Shown here: positions 1 to 6,723 of the stretch, piece by piece
How the letters are laid out: every line of letters starts with the position of its first letter
How positions within the stretch are numbered: position 1 is the stretch's first letter
NCBI RefSeq assembly: GCF_023223525.1
Contig: NZ_JALPRX010000091.1
Span: 1 to 62,032 of the forward strand
Reading direction: 5' to 3'
From: Roseomonas acroporae
GTDB lineage: Bacteria; Pseudomonadota; Alphaproteobacteria; Acetobacterales; Acetobacteraceae
DNA: 62,032 nucleotides
The notes under the pieces: generated by a model
The model's input: only the letters and a program-made list of their open reading frames with translations
Database searches by the model: none
Told to the model about the DNA's origin: nothing
Position numbers and translations under genes: made by a program

Positions 1-10
1 GGGGGGGGGG

Positions 11-38
11 GGAGGCGGCTGCTACCGCAACCGCCTCC
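11..38 (-). terminator. Stem-loop after the first small ORF
   Basis: Perfect 8-bp arms GGAGGCGG (11-18) and CCGCCTCC (31-38) enclose a 12-nt loop, ten bases past the stop of the small minus-strand ORF at 48-245. There is no clear U tract. The run of 12 G at positions 1-12 looks like a contig end or sequencing artefact. Confidence 0.35.
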
Positions 39-47
39 AGCGCGCTC

Positions 48-245
48 CTAGCGGCTCCTGCGGCCGGCACTGCCGCGGCGCGCCCGATGGGACGGAAGCG
101 CGAAGACGATGAAACCGCAGTCTGGGAAGTCGCGCATGGCGCGGTTGGCCGCGTCCGCCGCGCCTTCTCCGGGCTGTTGGAACACGGCCATGAAGCCGGG
201 CTCGATCTCGGCATGCGGCAGACGGTGCGAGTACAGGTCGGGCAT
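48..245 (-). CDS. Small hypothetical protein, 65 aa
   Basis: The protein is unrecognised. The frame opens further upstream, but the ATG at 245 has GGAGAG seven bases before it, so I chose it as the start. The product begins MPDLYSHRLPHAEIEPGF, has an acidic to neutral middle and ends in a basic tail (RARRGSAGRRSR). No membrane segment or known motif is visible. It lies on the same strand as the ATPase at 863-2929, more than 600 bases downstream of it and beyond the origin-like region. A stem-loop follows the stop. It could be an accessory gene of the element or a chance ORF in GC-rich DNA. Confidence 0.4.
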   Translation of the reverse strand: MPDLYSHRLPHAEIEPGFMAVFQQPGEGAADAANRAMRDFPDCGFIVFALPSHRARRGSAGRRSR

Positions 246-582
246 GGTGGGGCTCTCCGCGTCGGTGGTGGGCCGCCTAGCGCCGGCCTCTGTGGTGGAG
301 AGGGTGGCGCCCGGTGAAAGCCAGGGAATTATAGACATAACAAAGCTTTATAACAAAGAGAAAAGCTTGATGGCCGCTCTGTCTTGTCGCGAGCGAGTAC
401 TGCTACCGGCCGCTTGGGGCGGGCCGCGCGTGTCCTTCACCTTCGAGCCACCGCCCACTCCCAAGCATCGGCCGCTGCGCCTCGCGCGCTGTGATCGGTT
501 CCGTCCGTATCACGCCGCCGTGAACGGTTGGCGGCGGCTGGAACACTCTCCCACCACTGCCACCATCGCCGGCTGCTACGCC

Positions 583-639
583 CCCCCCTAGGGGGGATAT
601 CACCCCCTCCCAGGGGAGGGATATATCCCCCTATAGGGG
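583..639. promoter_or_regulatory. Cluster of three C/G palindromes spaced by ATAT
   Basis: There are three dyads in a row: CCCCCCTAGGGGGG (583-596), CCCTCCC-AG-GGGAGGG (605-620) and CCCCTATAGGGG (628-639). AT-only or AT-rich spacers separate them (ATATCA and ATATAT). The C-run, short centre, G-run and flanking ATAT resemble operators of the CsoR/RcnR/FrmR (DUF156) repressor family as I recall them, but no such gene is in the window. They could also be protein-binding sites within a replication origin. Confidence 0.4.
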
Positions 640-640
640 C

Positions 641-849
641 GCGGGAGCGGAAGCGGGAGCGAGAGAAAAGAAGAAAGAAAATCAATCACTTGTGGGCTAT
701 ATGAGCGATACCGTACCGGAGCATTGCGGGAGCAGGAAAATCCAGCGTTTTCAACGGTTTATAATTCCGTTATCGAAACTGATCCCGTTTCGCTCCCGCC
801 TGCTCCCTGCTCCCGCCGCTCCCGAGAGGTGTTTGGGAGCGGCGGGAGC
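641..849. repeat. GCGGGAGC octamer repeats (iteron-like)
   Basis: GCGGGAGC occurs directly at 641-648, 653-660, 726-733 and 842-849. Its complement GCTCCCGC occurs at 792-799 and 809-816, and there are partial GGGAGC and GCTCCC copies between. The copies flank an AT-rich patch (about 735-785). The arrangement resembles iterons around a melting region. The spacing is irregular, so this is a candidate only. Confidence 0.4.
809..849 (-). terminator. 15-bp perfect stem-loop past the ATPase gene
   Basis: The arm GCTCCCGCCGCTCCC (809-823) and its exact complement (835-849) flank an 11-nt loop. The hairpin starts 13 bases beyond the stop codon of the minus-strand ATPase gene. That position suits a terminator, but no U tract follows. 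The arms are built from the octamer repeats, so it may equally be part of an origin. Confidence 0.5.
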
Positions 850-862
850 GGTTGCGATCTCG

Positions 863-2929
863 TTACGACATGCCCTTGGCTGCTGCCCCGTGCGTGGCCG
901 GCTGGAGCACCCCATCCACATCCGCGAGCATGCCGCCAGCGACGGCGGCCTCGATTGCCGCCAGAACCCGGGCGCGTGACAGGCCGACAAGGGCGGGGCG
1001 GCCCATCTTGTGCAAGGCCGTCTCCCTGCCGTTGCGCGTGACTTGGCGGCCCTCGCTGCACGCCGCCACCACCTCCGCGACCACGCGCTCCACGTCGCTC
1101 TCCGGCTTCGCGCGGCCCCTGGGCGCCGGCATCGCGGCGGCCCCAGCGGGTGCCAGGCGGTGCGTGCCCGTCTCTGGGTCGAAGACCAGCCGCAGATCTG
1201 ACTTGGGTGCTTCCTCCTGGTTGTTGCTCTTGGTGACGCCGAACCGCGTCATGCCGGCCGCCTCATCGCGCAGCATCGCCATGCCCAGGCGAACGCGATC
1301 CATGAACACGCCGCTGCCGCGCGCCCTGTCCCAGACATCCGAAATCGTCTTCGGCTTTCGTCGAGGGTCGTTCTCGCGTCGGGTGTGGTGCACCAGCAGC
1401 ACCGCGCATTCCTTCTCCTCGGCCAGCGCGCGGAGCTGGTTCATGAATGCGTTCACCTCGTCGTCGTTCGTCTCCCCGCCCTTGAACCAACTGCGGGCCG
1501 GGTCGATCACGACGATGGAGACATTCCCGGCAGCACGAACCTGCGCGAGCGCCGCCCCAAGGTCCGTGCCTTCCTTCTCGAAGAAGGAAACCACCAGCGG
1601 CCGGGCGCCGCCAAGGCCGACACGCTGCCTCCTGATGCGCTCCTGCAAGGCGGCGCGGTCGTCTTCGCCGGAAAGGTAGGCGGCCAGCCCCCGGGCGTCT
1701 GGCGGGATGGCATGCCCCAGGAACTCCGAAGCGCCGGCGGAGACGGCCATCGCCATCTGCAAAGCGAGGACCGACTTCCCGTTCCCGTTGCCAGCAACCA
1801 GCATCGACACGGCGCCTCGCCGCAGCAGCCCATCTATCGCCCATCTGGCGCGCGGGGCCTCGATCTCGCCGGCGGCGATGCGCTCCTGCTCCAGCACGGC
1901 GAAAAGCGTAGCAAAGCCCTCGGGAGTGCTGGCCCATTCCCAATCGGTACCGACTGCCTCGCGGACACCAAGGTCGTCCGCGATGGCAACCAACTCCGCC
2001 ACCGTCCAGGGGAGCTGTACGCGGTCACAGAACTCGTCAGGAGTAGCCCCCCGCAACCCACGCAGCGCGGCCGGGACGGGCGCGCCTTCCGGGTCAGCGG
2101 AGCAATAGTCGGCAGGGATGGCGCCTCCGGGCCATTCGCTGTTTACGCTGCGGTAAAACCATTCGCCGTAATCTTCTGCGCTTTCGAGCGCGTGCCATGC
2201 TCGGCGGAACACGCTTGTGGCCGCCGCCTCGCCCGTCAGGCCGGGGTCGGATTGGAACGTAACGTCGGTCGCATCATCCACCAAGTCTATGGTGGCACGT
2301 GCTTCGGGCGGTCCGAATGCCACAGGAACATGCAGGGCTGCGCACAGAACATCGGAGAGGGCGTGCCCTCTCTGTCCTGCTTCTGGGGCACCCGGATCGT
2401 CCTTTCGGAATGCGCCGAAGTACAGGAGAAGCGGCCCGGTGCAGATTTTCCATGTGCCGCTAGTCATGATGACCGTGAACCCGAGTGCGCGGAGCCGCCT
2501 CGCCGCGTCTGCAAGCGCCTTCTTGGTCATCTCGTCCGCGTAATCGCCCTCCAGCAGTCTGAGGAGCGCCTTCTTCGCCACGCGGTATTCGCTGTCGCTG
2601 ATGCAGTCTCTCTGGTGCATCTCCTTCAGGTCGTCGCCCGCGTTCCGGATACACTCTCCGAGCGTCCATCTGTCGTGCCCGCGCACCGCGCCCATGATGA
2701 GGCGGGGCGGTTTCGTGATGCCCGCCGCGCTCTCTGTCCCCGGCGGCCGCATCTCCCTGCCACTCGCACCCGTGTCGTTGTCCGCGACCGGCACCGCCGG
2801 CGCCGCTTCGGGCGCCACTCGCCCGGCGTGGGGGACGGAAGGCGGCGGCATCGTCGGCTCCGCCTGGCCGCTCGCGCGGCGCTCCGCGGCGTTCCATCCC
2901 TCGGCCGTGGTGGGCATGGGCAGTCTCAT
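863..2929 (-). CDS. RepA-like AAA ATPase / replicative helicase, 688 aa
   Basis: A RecA-fold ATPase of the AAA_25/RepA type found in plasmids, prophages and satellites, where it acts as a replicative helicase. Walker A is AGNGNGKSVLALQMA (about residue 380). Walker B is IVVIDPARSW (about residue 470). It is followed by a region ending LLVHHTRR that resembles the sensor segment of hexameric RecA-like helicases. The first 330 residues are unassigned and could be a priming or DNA-binding part. The start is the ATG at 2929 (MRLPMPTTAEG). The frame stays open upstream, but that part shadows the AlpA-like gene. It begins 8 bases after the AlpA-like stop, has no strong ribosome site of its own, and is probably translationally coupled. 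A strong hairpin and repeat array follow the stop. The ATPase call is firm; the replication role comes from family and context. Confidence 0.85.
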   Translation of the reverse strand: MRLPMPTTAEGWNAAERRASGQAEPTMPPPSVPHAGRVAPEAAPAVPVADNDTGASGREMRPPGTESAAGITKPPRLIMGAVRGHDRWTLGECIRNAGDDLKEMHQRDCISDSEYRVAKKALLRLLEGDYADEMTKKALADAARRLRALGFTVIMTSGTWKICTGPLLLYFGAFRKDDPGAPEAGQRGHALSDVLCAALHVPVAFGPPEARATIDLVDDATDVTFQSDPGLTGEAAATSVFRRAWHALESAEDYGEWFYRSVNSEWPGGAIPADYCSADPEGAPVPAALRGLRGATPDEFCDRVQLPWTVAELVAIADDLGVREAVGTDWEWASTPEGFATLFAVLEQERIAAGEIEAPRARWAIDGLLRRGAVSMLVAGNGNGKSVLALQMAMAVSAGASEFLGHAIPPDARGLAAYLSGEDDRAALQERIRRQRVGLGGARPLVVSFFEKEGTDLGAALAQVRAAGNVSIVVIDPARSWFKGGETNDDEVNAFMNQLRALAEEKECAVLLVHHTRRENDPRRKPKTISDVWDRARGSGVFMDRVRLGMAMLRDEAAGMTRFGVTKSNNQEEAPKSDLRLVFDPETGTHRLAPAGAAAMPAPRGRAKPESDVERVVAEVVAACSEGRQVTRNGRETALHKMGRPALVGLSRARVLAAIEAAVAGGMLADVDGVLQPATHGAAAKGMS

Positions 2930-2937
2930 CGCGCCGC

Positions 2938-3210
2938 TCACGCCACACGCTCCCGCGCCACGACGGCGCCGGGCACGGCGGCGCGCTCCAGCAGGGCGCG
3001 CAGGTCGTCCGTGGTGAACACCGTGCGCTTGCCCAGCTTCCTCGGCGTCAGCTCGCCGCGCTTCGCCAGGCGGTAGATGGTGGTCCGGCCGCAGCCGAGG
3101 AACCGGGCGGCGGCGGTCATGCCCATGGCGGCCGGCAGCGGAGCGGGCGGCGGGGGCGGGACGGGGGTGGGGGTGGTATCGGTCAGGGCGGTTCGAGTGT
3201 AACGCGGCAT
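2938..3210 (-). CDS. AlpA/excisionase-type helix-turn-helix protein, 90 aa
   Basis: A small DNA-binding protein of the HTH_17/AlpA family. Members bend DNA at attachment sites or activate transcription of excision and replication genes in prophages and satellites. After a Pro-rich N-terminal tail (residues 15-28) comes the winged HTH core, with ARFLGCGRTTIYRLAKRGEL followed by LGKRTVFTTDDLRALL, the classic sequence of this fold. The start ATG at 3210 has GGAGG eight bases upstream. The stop is 8 bases before the ATPase start, so the two form an operon. The 155 bases upstream hold paired direct repeats that may be its control region. Family assignment is secure. Whether it acts in excision or as a regulator cannot be told. 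Confidence 0.85.
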   Translation of the reverse strand: MPRYTRTALTDTTPTPVPPPPPAPLPAAMGMTAAARFLGCGRTTIYRLAKRGELTPRKLGKRTVFTTDDLRALLERAAVPGAVVARERVA

Positions 3211-3364
3211 CGGCGGAGCCTCCGGCCAGGGTGGGGGTAGAGGGGCGCGCCATTGGCGCCCTGCTTCGCCCACTATTTTCCTGCCGTACCACTCACGCCG
3301 CTCGCGCAACCTCGGACTTTCCTGCCCGAAATCGCGCAACCCATTGAACCCGCTTGGTATGCGG
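3211..3364 (-). promoter_or_regulatory. Upstream region of the AlpA-ATPase operon with paired repeats
   Basis: TCGCGCAACC occurs at 3302-3311 and again at 3332-3341, exactly 30 bp or about three helical turns apart. TTTCCTGCC occurs at 3277-3285 and 3318-3326. A short dyad, GGGCGC...GCGCCC, lies at 3243-3261, between these repeats and the ribosome site. Paired, helically phased repeats ahead of an AlpA-Rep operon suggest operator or activator sites. No confident -35/-10 pair could be assigned. Confidence 0.45.
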
Positions 3365-4054
3365 CTACGGAGCCTTGCGCGTAGGCAGCGCCGTCCCTGG
3401 CGCGGCCAGAGCATCGCGCGTCGCCTGCAAGGCGGCATCCCACTGCCGGTCCTGCCGGGCCGCAGCAGCCTGCCCCAGCTTCGCCAGGACCGGCTTCCAG
3501 CCCGGCGGGAACGGCACCGCCTCCACCACCGACGGCAGCTTCGCCGACGCCTCCAGCGCCGCCGCAAGCGGCTTGGCGCGCTTCCTCCGCGCCCCCTCCA
3601 GCACGGCCCCGCGCAGCGCCGCAGGGCAGTAGCCCAGCACCTCCAGCACCGCCGGGCCAAAGCCTTCGGCCGCGACCAGCTCCGCCTCCGCCACCCGATG
3701 CGCGGCGGCGCGCAGAGGCACGCTCTCGCGCAGGGCCAAGCGCCGCACGCGGCGGCCGAGGCGGTCTGTGAGGCGGTGGGCGAGATGGTCCTTGTCCTTG
3801 TCGAGCCACGGCATCGGCGGACGGTCCGCGCGCTCCCCGATCTGCTTCACGGGAGCTGCGCCGGGTTCCTCACGCCACAGCAGCCACGGCGCCGTCTGCC
3901 GCAGCGCCGCCACGGCTCCAGGGGGGCGGCCGCGGCGCCGCTGCCTATCATCGGCCGGGCAAGCCGGCGCAGCGTCGGGGAACGCGGCGGATGGTGCCTG
4001 CCGCTTCGGCGGCGAGCCGGTGGCAAGCAGGGGTGGCGGAACGTCGGGGCGCAT
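3365..4054 (-). CDS. Hypothetical protein, 229 aa
   Basis: I do not recognise a family. From the ATG at 4054 (MRPDVPPPLLATG) the product has a Pro/Ala/Arg-rich N-terminal 60 residues. A charged helical middle follows (DKDKDHLAHRLTDRLGRRVR), then a basic alanine-rich C-terminal half (GARRKRAKPLAAALEA). It has no membrane segment. No good ribosome site precedes this ATG. Another in-frame ATG at 4156 (MPKRSRIG) would overlap the end of the KilA-N gene by 46 bases, so the start is uncertain. It sits between the KilA-N gene and the AlpA-like gene on the same strand and probably belongs to the same element. It could be a nucleic-acid-binding accessory protein, judged only from its basic composition. 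Confidence 0.55.
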   Translation of the reverse strand: MRPDVPPPLLATGSPPKRQAPSAAFPDAAPACPADDRQRRRGRPPGAVAALRQTAPWLLWREEPGAAPVKQIGERADRPPMPWLDKDKDHLAHRLTDRLGRRVRRLALRESVPLRAAAHRVAEAELVAAEGFGPAVLEVLGYCPAALRGAVLEGARRKRAKPLAAALEASAKLPSVVEAVPFPPGWKPVLAKLGQAAAARQDRQWDAALQATRDALAAPGTALPTRKAP

Positions 4055-4110
4055 TCGGGCATTGTACGGCACAACCCGTGTTGCCCAGCAGCGAAAGATG
4101 CGGCTTCCGC

Positions 4111-4599
4111 TCAGGCGGGCGCGACGGACAGCGCCGATCCGGCTGCGTTTGGGCATCGTGGTGTGATGGACACGGCGGACGGACAGCGGGCGTGCACCCG
4201 CAGCTCCGCCAGCACCTCCGCGCGCACCGCCTGGACGATGCCGCGCACGATGTCCGCGGACGGCGCGGACACGGAACCCGCCGCCCCGGCAACGAGGGCA
4301 TCGAACGCGCGGATCACCGTGAGGTGGAAGGCCGGACTGATCCACATTGCGTAGGCGTAGACCAGCTCCTTCGCGACGTAGGTGCCGCCACTCCGACCCT
4401 CCACCGAGGACACCGGAGAAACTGCACACATCTGTGCAGTTTCCATTTCCGCGACGAGGGCCTGCGTCTGCTCCGTCCGCAGCCAGCTTCCGGGGCGCTT
4501 CTCGACGCCCAGGCCCGACGCCTTGTGGCAGTCGTTCAGGTTGTAGCGGCCCTCCGCGTCGCGGCGGATCGTGGTGTTGAGGATGGTGAGTGCAGTCAT
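4111..4599 (-). CDS. KilA-N domain protein, 162 aa
   Basis: KilA-N is a DNA-binding domain typical of phages and large DNA viruses (P1 KilA, phage antirepressor-like proteins). The product shows its sequence in order: TIRRDAEGRYNLNDCHKASG (residues 9-28), a W-L-R segment, and the closing GGTYVAKELVYAYAMWIS followed by PAFHLTVIRAFDAL. The final 60 residues are not recognised and end in a Pro/Ser-rich tail. The start ATG at 4599 has AAGG nine bases upstream, and the encoded MTALTILNTTI is a normal beginning for the domain. It is transcribed away from a 490-bp gap shared with the alanine-rich gene. It is a phage marker; its target is unknown. Confidence 0.85.
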   Translation of the reverse strand: MTALTILNTTIRRDAEGRYNLNDCHKASGLGVEKRPGSWLRTEQTQALVAEMETAQMCAVSPVSSVEGRSGGTYVAKELVYAYAMWISPAFHLTVIRAFDALVAGAAGSVSAPSADIVRGIVQAVRAEVLAELRVHARCPSAVSITPRCPNAAGSALSVAPA

Positions 4600-5087
4600 G
4601 GTGGTGGTGCCTTGTGGTGGGTGTTGGTAGAAGCCGCAGACGGAGGCGTGGTGTCCTCCGCCTGCGGGGTGACTACGGCGCCTCCCGCGTGAAGCCGACG
4701 CGGCGCGCCAAGCATCGGCACCGCCGCCGCTCGCGCCACCGTCCCGCGTGTCTCGGAAAAAATTCCACCCTGCGCCCGGAGCCGCCAGCCGCCGGCGAGT
4801 AGATGCCGACGATCTTCCGCTCTCCGCGCGCCAGGCGCCAGCCGTGCCCTTGATGGCGCTCAAATCGCCGCGCCGTCGCCGCGCTTCTTCGAGAAGCTGT
4901 AGATCGTCACTATCTACTTTGCCGACAAGCTATCGGCCGATTTACGCGTGCTGGAGCACCGGGGCACTCGCTTGACGTGCAAATTCCCGGCGCGTCATGG
5001 TGTGCGTGCCCCGCGAACTGCGAGGCGGAGCCGCCCGGCGCGCCAACGCCGGCGCGGCTCCTGACCCAAGACCAGAGGTGAAGTCTC
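4600..5087. other. 488-bp divergent intergenic region
   Basis: This gap separates the KilA-N gene (minus) from the alanine-rich gene (plus), so it should hold promoters for both. I see no credible gene. TTGACG at 4972-4977 is followed 17 bases later by TCATGG, a weak candidate promoter for the plus-strand gene. GAGGTGAAG at 5075-5083 serves as its ribosome site. No strong palindrome stands out. Confidence 0.35.
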
Positions 5088-5471
<384 letters not shown>

Positions 5472-5575
5472 CGCTGCGGCCACCGCGGCGCCCGGCACCA
5501 CACGGGCGCCGCTTCGGCGGGATGGTGGGCGGCCGGCGCTGTGCGTCGCGCCGGCTTCTGCGGCTGTCGCGGGCG

Positions 5576-5812
5576 CTACCGCATCCAGCGCGGGAGCCAC
5601 CGGCAACGCTGGTGCCAGGTCGCCCAGCGAAAGAGCCGGTCCGTCAGCCTCTCAGGGGTCGCCACGGCTGCAACCCCGACTGCGACCGGGATCAACGCGA
5701 CGGCGCCGGAGCCGGCCATCACGCCGTTTCCGGCCGCGATCCCCAACACGATGGGGAAGCAGGCGAAGCCGACATAGACCCCGAGGGCGAACGCCCACTT
5801 GTTCGAACCCAT
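5576..5812 (-). CDS. Small two-helix membrane protein, 78 aa
   Basis: Residues 5-24 (KWAFALGVYVGFACFPIVLG) and about 26-50 (AAGNGVMAGSGAVALIPVAV and onward) are hydrophobic, giving two likely membrane helices. A basic, Trp-rich C-terminal tail follows (LFRWATWHQRCRWLPRW). The ATG at 5812 has GGAGG nine bases upstream, which supports translation. No family is recognised. The size and layout fit holin-like or other small phage membrane proteins, but there is no endolysin beside it, so that remains a guess. It faces away from the plus-strand membrane gene at 5975. Confidence 0.6.
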   Translation of the reverse strand: MGSNKWAFALGVYVGFACFPIVLGIAAGNGVMAGSGAVALIPVAVGVAAVATPERLTDRLFRWATWHQRCRWLPRWMR

Positions 5813-5974
5813 GAAGCGTTATCCTCCGCGTCACCGTCGTTTCGCGGTCGATTGTGGGACAGGGGGCGTTAACGCCTCGTTATCGTTTTCGGCAGCGGCC
5901 CACCGCGACCAGTGCCCCCAGGGCAGCGGCAACCTTTCAGCATTCGTTAAGCATTTGTCTGTACGATCCAGCGT

Positions 5975-6289
5975 ATGCTCATTGAAGCCGTGGTGGATTT
6001 TCTGGGTTTGCTGATTGGCGTTTCAGCCGACCCGTTCCTGATCATTGTCGCGGCGGCTACGGGGTGGAAAGCTCGCAGCTATCCTTGGGCCGTGACGGCG
6101 GGGCTATTCGCCGGATTAGGCATTCACATTCTCAATGCCGCGCTCCTCTCCGAGCATAGTGGATCGCTCCACCTTTTTCTGCTGCCGCCCAGGCTGATGG
6201 GCGGCGTTCTGCTCGCGTGCCTTTCGCATGCGGCGATGCGCCTTATGAAGCGCCCGCGCAACGTGATTACCTCTGCAAAGTCGCCATGA
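5975..6289 (+). CDS. Small membrane protein, 104 aa
   Basis: Three or four hydrophobic stretches are visible (about residues 3-27, 37-56, 66-85), with a basic C-terminal tail (MRLMKRPRNVITSAKSP). This indicates an inner-membrane protein with its tail in the cytoplasm. The surrounding DNA (5850-6290) is less GC-rich than its neighbours and uses more A/T at third positions. No clear ribosome site precedes the ATG, and the family is unknown. It is divergent from the two-helix protein at 5576 and converges on the small phage gene at 6385. It could be a prophage moron gene. Confidence 0.6.
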   Translation: MLIEAVVDFLGLLIGVSADPFLIIVAAATGWKARSYPWAVTAGLFAGLGIHILNAALLSEHSGSLHLFLLPPRLMGGVLLACLSHAAMRLMKRPRNVITSAKSP

Positions 6290-6384
6290 GGCAGCGCATT
6301 TCGGCGCCGGTTCTGGGCGGAACATGTAGCTCCGTCCCCGAAAGCAGCCGACCCCTGCCGCAGCCGCGGCGCATCCTCAACCGG

Positions 6385-6723
6385 TCACTGACCCCTCCGC
6401 ATCTCCCGCACCCGCGTCTCCAGCCACTCCGGTTCCACGCCCGCCGCCGCACACCACGCGTGCCGCGACGCGGCCCACTCCCCGTCCGCGTCCGTCAGGA
6501 AGCGCATCGCCTCCGCCTTCGCCTCGGCTGCCGCCGGCGTGGTCTCTCCTTTCCTGGCGTCGCGCCGCTTCAGCTCGAACGCATCCACAAGCGCCTGCCG
6601 CAGCACCGCCAGCGCCAGGGCGCGGTCTGCGGAGCTGTCGTCCCCCTCCGGCGGCTCGGCGGACACGGGCGGCGCGGGGAGGGCGCCGGGCGCCGCTCCC
6701 ATGGTGTGGGTCACGGCGGTCAC
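6385..6723 (-). CDS. Phage-type hypothetical protein, 112 aa
   Basis: The GTG start at 6723 shares the sequence GTGA with the stop of the large phage gene upstream. This 4-base overlap indicates translational coupling. The N-terminal 30 residues are Pro/Ala-rich. The rest is helical and charged, with AEAMRFLTDADGEWAASRHA then WCAAAGVEPEWLETRVREM. That arrangement is common in short prophage proteins of alphaproteobacteria, a recollection I cannot verify here. Another start at the internal ATG (MGAAPGALP, 6702) is possible. It probably belongs to the same late or structural unit as the large protein. Confidence 0.65.
   Translation of the reverse strand: MTAVTHTMGAAPGALPAPPVSAEPPEGDDSSADRALALAVLRQALVDAFELKRRDARKGETTPAAAEAKAEAMRFLTDADGEWAASRHAWCAAAGVEPEWLETRVREMRRGQ

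Larger units (their letters stand above)
246..862. other. 617-bp non-coding, origin-like region
   Basis: No ORF here has convincing coding character. The stretch holds an AT-rich patch (about 328-370), three clustered palindromes (583-639), an A/G-rich patch (661-685), repeated GCGGGAGC octamers in both orientations (641-849) flanking a second AT-rich patch (about 735-785), and a long hairpin (809-849). It lies immediately downstream of a RepA-like ATPase gene. The layout of repeats, an AT-rich core and an adjacent replication ATPase resembles plasmid or phage origins. A role in replication is inference. Confidence 0.45.
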
